Of a stretch of DNA of 6,112 nt, positions 1-5,164 are shown one piece after another. Source of the stretch: an uncultured Clostridia bacterium. GTDB taxonomy: Bacteria; Bacillota; Clostridia; Christensenellales; Borkfalkiaceae. Position numbers and translations under genes: made by a program. The notes under the pieces were generated by a model. It was not told the DNA's origin and searched no databases. It saw only the letters and a list, made by a program, of their open reading frames with translations. Within the stretch, counting starts at the first letter, position 1. The number at the start of each line of letters is the position of its first letter. The stretch is taken from positions 1-6,112 of the forward strand of contig CAMWKX010000082.1 in the NCBI GenBank assembly GCA_947174955.1. Reading direction: 5' to 3'.

Positions 1-1349
1 GGGTTCAAATCCTCCTGCGCCTTCAAAGTCTTGTCGTACTCGGCTGTCAGCTTTTCGTGCTCGGCGCGGACGGTCGCCATAGCCTCGTCCATTTCGGCGA
101 GCCTTTCTTTCAACAGCTCCTTCTTAGCCGAAAGCGAACCGATATTCTCCTTCATTTCCGAAAGATCGCGGAAGGTTTCCAGAACGCGCTTTCTGTGCTC
201 ATTAGTCGACAGTTCGTAGCTTGCGATATTCTCCGTAAGCCTGGCAATATCCGCCTGCAATTCAGCGCAGGTTGCGCGCAGTTTCTCTATTCTCTCGCCG
301 TTCTTTGCCGCGTAGTCCTCACAGCGGCGAATGCCCTTGTCGACGTCGCCTATGCGCTTGGTCGCGAAAACTATGTCGTCCTGCGCCTGCTGCAACTTGT
401 ACTTGACCGCATTAGCGCGCTCCTTGAACACCTTGCTCTCGCCCGTACTGCGCTCCAAGCCGACGGTGTATTCCAGGCGTTCCTCGTTGAGCTTTTTAAG
501 CCTCTCGTCCGCACTTGCCAAAGAAGCGCGGCACTCCTCGTACTCTGATAACAGCGATGCGGCAAGCTCGGTATTGGTCTTAATCTGCGCGTTTAATTTA
601 TCAATGCGCGCGCTTATCTTTTCCCTTTCGCCCGCCGCGCCGTCGTGACGGAATATGTAAGTATTGATTTCGTTGAGCCGCAGGGTTGCGTACAGCTCGT
701 TGTACTTTTTCGCGTTTTCAGCCGCCTTTGCAAGCGGACCCAACTGCCTCTCGACTTCGGACATACGCTGTGCGAACACGAACAGATTGTCGCGCGAATA
801 GCCGAGCTTTCTCTCCGCCTCCGCCTTTCTGTCCTTGAACATAACTATGCCCGTCGCCTCTTCGAATATGGAGCGGCGCTCCTCGGGACGGGAGTTCATT
901 ATCTGCGCGATACGTCCCTGACCGATAATCGAGTAGCCCTCTTTCGCCGCGCCCGCGCCGTGCAACAAGCCCGTTAAGATTTTCATACGCGAGGGCTGCT
1001 GGTTTAAAAGGTACTCGCTGGTGCCGTCGCGGTAAAGGCGGCGGGTCATTTCTATTTCGTCCGCGTCGTAGTCGAATATGCGGTTGGTGTTGTCGAAAGT
1101 CAGCGTGACCTCGCAAAACGAGGTCTTTTTGCGCTTTTCGGTACCGTTGAAAATGACGTCCATCATCTGCGAGCCGCGCATCACCTTTGCCGACTGCTCG
1201 CCGAGAACCCAGCGGATGGCGTCGGCAACGTTGGACTTGCCGCAGCCGTTGGGTCCGACTATACACGTTACGCCGTCGGTTAAAGGTATCTCGGTTTTAT
1301 CCGCAAACGATTTAAAGCCGATTAGTTTTATCTTTTTGAATTGTACCAT
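1..1349 (-). CDS. smc: Chromosome segregation protein SMC, N-terminal part (3' end beyond window)
   Basis: This is the ATPase head and first coiled-coil part of the bacterial SMC condensin, which with ScpA/ScpB compacts and segregates the nucleoid. Reading from the ATG at 1349, 449 codons stay open to the left edge, against a usual family length near 1,190. Directly visible are the N-terminal FKSFADKTEI segment, the Walker A loop GPNGCGKSN (residues 32-40), RWVLGEQS, the arginine at 58 (arginine-finger position), the Q-loop YSIIGQGRI with Gln144, and PEERRSIFEEATGI, which leads into the coiled coil. From about residue 170 onward the sequence is charged, heptad-like and rich in K, E, L and A. 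The hinge, second coil, ABC signature and Walker B lie outside the window. The start lies one base after the rnc stop (TGA-A-ATG), with an AAAGGG ribosome site 7 bases upstream inside rnc, so translation is probably coupled. The segment LLHGAGAAKEGYS differs from the more common DTG/DSG-type sequence just before the Q-loop. Identification is certain; the unseen part cannot be judged. Confidence 0.97.
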   Translation of the reverse strand, partial: MVQFKKIKLIGFKSFADKTEIPLTDGVTCIVGPNGCGKSNVADAIRWVLGEQSAKVMRGSQMMDVIFNGTEKRKKTSFCEVTLTFDNTNRIFDYDADEIEMTRRLYRDGTSEYLLNQQPSRMKILTGLLHGAGAAKEGYSIIGQGRIAQIMNSRPEERRSIFEEATGIVMFKDRKAEAERKLGYSRDNLFVFAQRMSEVERQLGPLAKAAENAKKYNELYATLRLNEINTYIFRHDGAAGEREKISARIDKLNAQIKTNTELAASLLSEYEECRASLASADERLKKLNEERLEYTVGLERSTGESKVFKERANAVKYKLQQAQDDIVFATKRIGDVDKGIRRCEDYAAKNGERIEKLRATCAELQADIARLTENIASYELSTNEHRKRVLETFRDLSEMKENIGSLSAKKELLKERLAEMDEAMATVRAEHEKLTAEYDKTLKAQEDLN

Positions 1350-1350
1350 T

Positions 1351-1953
1351 TCAACACCCTTTATTTATATACTCGTAAGCTTTTTTCGCCGCGAGCTTTT
1401 TCGCCTCTTTGAAGTTTGCGCCTTCGCCCGTAAAAACTTTATCTTCAATCGTCAGATATATAGTGTGCTTCGGGTCGTCGGGATTTCTATCGTATTTTGC
1501 CGCCGGGCAGATTTCGTTGAGTTTGGCAACGTAGTTGACCGTGTCGGGAAGCGGGGTCAAAGTCGACAGCGCGAAATTTCTTGCCGCGTCCAGACCGCCG
1601 TCCAGATAGATTGCCGCGGTCACCGCCTCGTACGCGCTGGGCACAGACTTTTTATTGCCGTTGTCCCCCTTGTCCTTCAATAAAGCCTTATCCAGTCCAA
1701 GCCTCTCGGACACGGGGCGGAGCGCCTCGTCGGAGATATACTCCTGCTTCTTTTCGGTAATTTCGCCTTCCGTCAGATTTTCCGCGTAAAACTTTTCCGC
1801 AACGATAAACGTTAAAAGCGCGTCGCCTAAGCATTCCAGGCTTTCGTTATTATTCTCATTGTCGTACGACGACAGCGTGAGCGCCTTTTTCAAAAGCGCC
1901 TTGTCCTTAAACGTATAGCCGCACGCCTTTTCTATATTTTCGAAACCGTTCAT
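1351..1953 (-). CDS. rnc: Ribonuclease III, divergent, with Asp-to-Ser change at a metal-ligand position
   Basis: RNase III cleaves double-stranded RNA in rRNA precursors, mRNAs and antisense duplexes. The 200-residue protein is shorter than the usual 225-240. Residues 1-125 form the RNase III domain: the signature NESLECLGDALL carries Glu37, Glu40 and Asp44, EGEIT carries Glu64, and AYEAVTAAIYLDGG carries Glu109. The family normally has Asp three residues before that last Glu (D107 in Aquifex, D114 in E. coli); here the codon is AGC, Ser106. The usual ALTHRS motif is ALTLSS, and the usual LxRxRAxLVS region is ITEKKQEYIS. Residues from about 137 on form a compact dsRNA-binding domain, with DPKHTI and the closing helix FKEAKKLAAKKAYEYI; its first part is shortened. 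It overlaps plsX by ATGA and precedes smc by one base, the classic rnc neighbourhood. The family call is firm. Whether catalysis is normal, metal use is changed, or it acts mainly as an RNA binder is open. Confidence 0.93.
   Translation of the reverse strand: MNGFENIEKACGYTFKDKALLKKALTLSSYDNENNNESLECLGDALLTFIVAEKFYAENLTEGEITEKKQEYISDEALRPVSERLGLDKALLKDKGDNGNKKSVPSAYEAVTAAIYLDGGLDAARNFALSTLTPLPDTVNYVAKLNEICPAAKYDRNPDDPKHTIYLTIEDKVFTGEGANFKEAKKLAAKKAYEYINKGC
1357..1362 (-). promoter_or_regulatory. Ribosome binding site of smc
   Basis: AAAGGG on the minus strand lies 7 bases before the smc ATG at 1349 and within the last codons of rnc. It fixes the smc start and is the clearest Shine-Dalgarno site at any of the tightly spaced gene junctions here. 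Confidence 0.6.
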
Positions 1954-2981
1954 TCTTCCGCGGGGATAAGGTTGTCCAGATCAACCTTGGCAAGCATCTC
2001 TTCCACCTTGGGCACGAGTCCGTTGCGGTGAATGGAAAGCGCGTTTTTGATTGCGTTGGTTATCGTCGTGGGCTTGGACGAGCCGTGGCTTTTAACCACA
2101 ACCTTCTTCAAGCCAAGAAGAAGCGCGCCGCCGTACTTATCGAAATCCAGCCCCTTTTTCATTCTCTTTATCGCGCCGCCCGCAAAGACCGCACCCAAAA
2201 GGGAAGCGGGCGAGGACTTGAACTGCTTTTTCATTGTGACGAGTATCATCTTCGCGCAGCCCTCTATGGATTTAAGCGCAACGTTGCCCGAAAAGCCGTC
2301 GGCGACCACAACGTCTACGTCGCCGAAATTTATATCTCTGCCCTCGACGTTGCCCACGAAATTTATGCCCTCCATTTTTTTAAGGTACTGATAGGTTTCC
2401 TGTCTTAAAGGGTCGCCCTTGTGCTCCTCGGTGCCGTTGTTTAAAAGTCCGACTTTGGGGTTGGTCTTGCCGAAACCCGCCTGCGCGTAAACGGACGCAA
2501 GCACGGCGAACTGGCAGAGCATTACGGGCTTGCACTCGGCGTTCGCGCCGCAGTCGCAAAGAAGGGTAACGCCGCCGTTGACGTTGGGAATTGCGGGGCA
2601 GAGCGCCGCGCGCTTAACTCCCCTTATTCTACCTAAAATAATCTGACCGCCCGCAATAGTAGCGCCCGTCGAACCCGCTGTGACGAGTCCGCAGATATCG
2701 TCCTGCTTTTTGAGTTGCCAGAACGCCGCCGTGAGCGAAGCGTTTTTATTCTTAATCGCTTCCGTGGGAATATCGTTCATACCGATAACGTCGGGGCAGT
2801 CGATAATTTCCAGTCTTGAAGCATCGTATTTGTATTTGGCAAGTTCGGCTTTGAGTTCCGCCTCTCTTCCCGTGATTATAAGGTAAAGCTGCTTGTCGTC
2901 TTTAAGCGCTTTTACCGCTCCTTCGACAACCGCCGCGGGCGCATTATCGCCGCCCATACCATCTAAAATAATTTTATCCAC
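1950..2981 (-). CDS. plsX: Phosphate acyltransferase PlsX
   Basis: PlsX is a peripheral membrane enzyme that makes acyl-phosphate from acyl-ACP and phosphate; PlsY then uses it to acylate glycerol-3-phosphate, the first step of phospholipid synthesis. The 343-residue protein has family length and motifs: DGMGGDNAP (residues 7-15), the TAGSTGA segment, RAALCPAIPN, CDCGANAECKP, VGLLNNGTEEHKGD, VADGFSGNVALKSIEG and near the end KYGGALLLGLKKVVVKSHGSS. I chose the GTG at 2981 because GAGGA (2995-2991) sits 9 bases upstream and the product begins MDKIILDGMGGD, close to the usual M-K-I-A-L-D-A-M-G-G-D. A TTG at 2987 would add two residues but lies only 3 bases from GAGGA. It is the first gene of a plsX-rnc-smc unit with its own promoter and overlaps rnc by ATGA. 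The usual neighbours rpmF upstream and acpP downstream are absent. A palindromic promoter suggests control by a repressor, possibly tied to lipid status. Confidence 0.96.
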   Translation of the reverse strand: MDKIILDGMGGDNAPAAVVEGAVKALKDDKQLYLIITGREAELKAELAKYKYDASRLEIIDCPDVIGMNDIPTEAIKNKNASLTAAFWQLKKQDDICGLVTAGSTGATIAGGQIILGRIRGVKRAALCPAIPNVNGGVTLLCDCGANAECKPVMLCQFAVLASVYAQAGFGKTNPKVGLLNNGTEEHKGDPLRQETYQYLKKMEGINFVGNVEGRDINFGDVDVVVADGFSGNVALKSIEGCAKMILVTMKKQFKSSPASLLGAVFAGGAIKRMKKGLDFDKYGGALLLGLKKVVVKSHGSSKPTTITNAIKNALSIHRNGLVPKVEEMLAKVDLDNLIPAEE

Positions 2982-2990
2982 TCTCAAATT

Positions 2991-2995
2991 TCCTC
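2991..2995 (-). promoter_or_regulatory. Ribosome binding site of plsX
   Basis: GAGGA on the minus strand is 9 bases from the GTG at 2981 and only 3 bases from the TTG at 2987. The spacing favours GTG as the plsX start. Confidence 0.55.
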
Positions 2996-3011
2996 GAATA
3001 AAAATCGTTCT

Positions 3012-3030
3012 CTTATGATTATATCATAAG
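3012..3030. promoter_or_regulatory. Perfect inverted repeat over the plsX -10, candidate operator
   Basis: CTTATGATTATATCATAAG is a perfect palindrome with 8-bp arms (3012-3019 and 3023-3030) around a 3-base centre. It contains the whole -10 hexamer and part of the extended -10, so a dimeric protein bound here would block RNA polymerase. In Bacillus plsX is repressed by FapR, and in streptococci lipid genes are controlled by FabT; both use AT-rich palindromes at such positions. This site does not plainly match either consensus as I know it, so the regulator is unassigned. It is too AT-rich, and lacks a following T-run, to be a convincing terminator. Confidence 0.5.
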
Positions 3031-3046
3031 ATTTGTAAAAACACAA
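3018..3046 (-). promoter_or_regulatory. Sigma-A-type promoter of plsX-rnc-smc
   Basis: On the minus strand, TTGTGT (3046-3041) serves as a partial -35 (TTG matches), followed by a 17-base spacer and a perfect -10 TATAAT (3023-3018). TGA directly before the -10 gives an extended -10 (TGnTATAAT). Transcription would start near 3011, leaving a leader of about 30 bases before the plsX GTG. It lies in the only real intergenic gap of the window, just past the end of the VanW gene, so plsX-rnc-smc is probably a separate unit. Confidence 0.75.
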
Positions 3047-3048
3047 AT
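3031..3048. repeat. Second short inverted repeat over the plsX -35
   Basis: ATTTGT (3031-3036) and ACAAAT (3043-3048) form a 6-bp inverted repeat around a 6-base spacer. It directly abuts the palindrome at 3012-3030 and covers the -35 hexamer. It may be a second operator half or may arise by chance in AT-rich DNA. Confidence 0.3.
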
Positions 3049-3053
3049 ATATA

Positions 3054-3092
3054 GCGGATAATTTATCAATTAGTTAAAGCGGAATTATCCGC
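3054..3092 (-). terminator. Hairpin at the end of the VanW gene, candidate terminator
   Basis: On the minus strand GCGGATAATT (3092-3083) pairs perfectly with AATTATCCGC (3063-3054), a 10-bp stem with a 19-base loop that holds the VanW stop codon (3068-3066). The stem is followed by TATATATTTGTGTTTTT, a broken U-rich run. The stem has only four G-C pairs and the loop is long, so termination may be partial. The position between two transcription units supports the call. Confidence 0.5.
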
Positions 3093-4334
3093 GGCTTTCT
3101 GTACGACGTCGGCAACCGCGCGGTACTTGTCCTTTCTTATAAGAGTGCACGTTTCTTCGCCCCCGCGGCTCTTTATAAGATAGCCCTCGCTCTCGGTGCC
3201 CTCCCTGCCGTAGGTCAAAATTTTGTCCTCGTCGCCCTCGACGATTACGGCTTCGGGGCGGGGTATGGTGTTGGTAACCGTCGATTTCAACGAGTATTTA
3301 TAGCCGTCGCTTTCGCCGTAAACCGTGCAGGTTATACTGCCCAAACCGCAATTGACCCGCACATATATGGGGGTTAAGCGGTTATTTTTGAATTTCAAGT
3401 CGAAATAACTGCCGCTCACCATAGCATCGCGGGAGGGCGCAACGTATCCCACTTGCAGGCTGTGCGGGTGGTATTCGACGATTTCCAGCCCCGATAAAAG
3501 CGCGGCGTTGTACAGCGTAGTCGAAACCTGGCACACCCCGCCACCGAAGCCTAACACGAATTTGCCGTCCTCGATTATCTTTGCGGGCTTGAAACCGTTG
3601 CCTTCGGTACGCGCGCCCACGGTGCCGTTAAACGAAAAAGTCTCCCCGCTTTTTACCGTACAACCGTTGATTTTCGACGCCGCAAGGCGAATATTGCCCG
3701 AACGGTCGGTGTTATCTGCGTCAAAGTACGTGGTAAACGAGTAAATTTTTTGCGTGCGCGCTTTGATATCTTCGGTTGTCAGTTGCCGTTTTATAACGCG
3801 GGTACATATGCGCACCTGCTCAAATCCGCCTTCGAGAGATTTGTCGATATCCGCCGAAAGCCGCGCTCTGTCGCACTCCACGCCGTCGCTGCCCTTGAAG
3901 TAAGTGAAAGGTTCGCCCTCGGCGTTGAACACGGCGTAAGGCTCCGTCGGAGCACGGTATAGGGCGGCACATATGCCGTCGATAATCTCGTCTTTGCCGT
4001 TAAGTCTGTAAGTCACGGGAGCGGAATATACACCGCCGCGGGTTATTTTGGGCAGCAATTCGTCGAAGGTATCTACGTAGTCGATTTCGGGAAATGCATA
4101 GGTGAAAACCCGTTCATCGGCACATATATGCAGTCGTTTGGTCTTTAACTCCTCCTCCACGCCCCGCCGAAGCACGGTTTTTGCCGCCGTGCGGGTAAGC
4201 CCGCCGACGTCCGTTCCGTTGACGAAAGTGCCGCGCGGAAGTCTTGTTACAAAGCCGCAGCAAAAAAATACCGCGCTTGCAATTAGCACAAGCGCAGTAA
4301 TAATAAGCGTAAATTTTACGGTTAATTTTCTCAA
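3066..4334 (-). CDS. VanW family protein, membrane-anchored (YoaR-like)
   Basis: This 422-residue protein is probably an exported cell-envelope protein held by one N-terminal membrane segment (about residues 7-29: hydrophobic, preceded by RK and K). Residues about 33-185 resemble the putative peptidoglycan-binding domain often paired with VanW (VNGTDVGGLTRTAAKTVL at 38-55). Residues about 195-325 are the VanW domain, with VKSGETFSFNGTVG, GFGGGVCQVSTTLYNAALL (Cys268), EYHPHSL and FDLKFKNN, followed by TPIYVRV. The tail (about 350-412) looks like a degenerate G5-type domain. VanW occurs in some vancomycin-resistance clusters, but its biochemical role is unknown, and most homologues, including this one by context, are not resistance genes. 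The start is TTG, overlapping the PHP stop as TTGA. An in-frame TAA at 4343-4341 leaves no earlier start, and I see no Shine-Dalgarno site, so translation probably depends on coupling to the PHP gene. It is the last gene of the recF unit, with a candidate terminator at its stop codon. Confidence 0.9.
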   Translation of the reverse strand: MRKLTVKFTLIITALVLIASAVFFCCGFVTRLPRGTFVNGTDVGGLTRTAAKTVLRRGVEEELKTKRLHICADERVFTYAFPEIDYVDTFDELLPKITRGGVYSAPVTYRLNGKDEIIDGICAALYRAPTEPYAVFNAEGEPFTYFKGSDGVECDRARLSADIDKSLEGGFEQVRICTRVIKRQLTTEDIKARTQKIYSFTTYFDADNTDRSGNIRLAASKINGCTVKSGETFSFNGTVGARTEGNGFKPAKIIEDGKFVLGFGGGVCQVSTTLYNAALLSGLEIVEYHPHSLQVGYVAPSRDAMVSGSYFDLKFKNNRLTPIYVRVNCGLGSITCTVYGESDGYKYSLKSTVTNTIPRPEAVIVEGDEDKILTYGREGTESEGYLIKSRGGEETCTLIRKDKYRAVADVVQKAADNSALTN

Positions 4335-5164
4335 AGTATTTTAAGTGCGGACAAAAGCGATTCGTCGGGATAGAACGGCGGCTCGCCTATGCGCCTGTTG
4401 CCCTCGGCATAGTGCGTATCCGAACCGCCCGTTACCAGCAAACCGTACTTTTCCGCCAGCTCCTTGTAGTACTGCGTTTCACTGAAAGTATGCCCCGAAT
4501 ATACCGCTTCTATGCCCAAAAGCCCGCAGGGAATAAGTCTTTCGATAAGCGCGGTTACCCCCTCGGCGTCGAGAGTAATTCTCCCAGGATGAGCCAGCGA
4601 GCACACCCCGCCGCACTCTTTTATCATACGCGCCGTCTCTTCCGGCGCGGGTCTTTTTATACTCGAAAAGCCCGCCGTGCCGTAGTTTAAGTACTTGCCG
4701 TAAAAAGCCCAGGGCGAGCTTGCATAGCCCTTTCTTGCGCCCGCAACGGCAATATGCACGGCGTGCAGAGGCGATTTTTCACACCTGCGTTCTCTCAGAA
4801 CTTCTCCGTAAGAAATATTAACGTTGACCTTCGCAAGCTTTTGCAGAATGTCAAAGGTCCGTTCTTCCGCTCCCTCGCAAAGCTGCTTATTAAACGAGGC
4901 GTACGCGGGGTTGGAGTAATCCATAGCGTAGCCGAGAATATGCACCTTCACGTCGCCGTCGTAGGCGGAAATTTCCTCGCCGTCCACCGCCGTGATGCCC
5001 GCCTTTAAAGCAAGCTCTTTAACGGCGCGGCGCGCGTTGGAATTGTCGTGGTCGGTAACCGAAATCAGGTTTACGCCCGCACGGCGCGCACCCGTTATTA
5101 CGTCCGCGGGCGACTGACCGCCGTCCGAGTAATATGTATGAATGTGCATATCGGCACGTATCAT
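4331..5164 (-). CDS. PHP-domain phosphoesterase, TrpH/YciV (RNase AM) type
   Basis: This 277-residue protein is a metal-dependent phosphoesterase of the PHP family with all visible ligands in place: DMHIHTYYSDG (His7, His9, Asp14), TDHD (His39), GEEIS (Glu64), VHILGY (His75), the HIA motif (His137), LAHPGR (His192) and GSDTH (Asp249, His251). Length and motif order fit the stand-alone TrpH/YciV group, whose E. coli member removes 3'-phosphate from 3',5'-nucleoside bisphosphates and trims 5' ends of rRNA (RNase AM). The same fold also occurs in histidinol phosphatases and in DNA polymerase proofreading domains, so the substrate is inferred. It starts with ATG overlapping the recF stop by ATGA, and its own stop overlaps the VanW start by TTGA. 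A GGGGG run upstream is too far away (about 12 bases) to be a strong ribosome site, so coupling to recF is likely. No residue loss is apparent and the protein should be an active, cytosolic enzyme. Confidence 0.9.
   Translation of the reverse strand: MIRADMHIHTYYSDGGQSPADVITGARRAGVNLISVTDHDNSNARRAVKELALKAGITAVDGEEISAYDGDVKVHILGYAMDYSNPAYASFNKQLCEGAEERTFDILQKLAKVNVNISYGEVLRERRCEKSPLHAVHIAVAGARKGYASSPWAFYGKYLNYGTAGFSSIKRPAPEETARMIKECGGVCSLAHPGRITLDAEGVTALIERLIPCGLLGIEAVYSGHTFSETQYYKELAEKYGLLVTGGSDTHYAEGNRRIGEPPFYPDESLLSALKIL

Noticed and set aside
57..548. Plus-strand open frame of 163 codons
   Set aside because: It lies opposite the smc coiled-coil region, and its product resembles no family. 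It is a shadow caused by the G+C-biased codon positions of smc.
718..1266. Minus-strand open frame of 182 codons within smc
   Set aside because: It is a frame-shifted, arginine-rich reading of the conserved smc ATPase head; the smc frame itself is open throughout.
1078..1683. Plus-strand open frame of 201 codons
   Set aside because: It runs across the junction of smc and rnc on the opposite strand and has no ribosome site or recognisable domain; both genes beneath it are certain.
3012..3030. Palindrome as a terminator of the VanW gene
   Set aside because: It is almost all A-T, lacks a following T-run and contains a perfect -10 hexamer; the hairpin at 3054-3092 is a better terminator candidate.
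3066..4334. VanW protein as evidence of vancomycin resistance
   Set aside because: No vanHAX, vanRS or other resistance genes are nearby; stand-alone VanW proteins are common in Clostridia.
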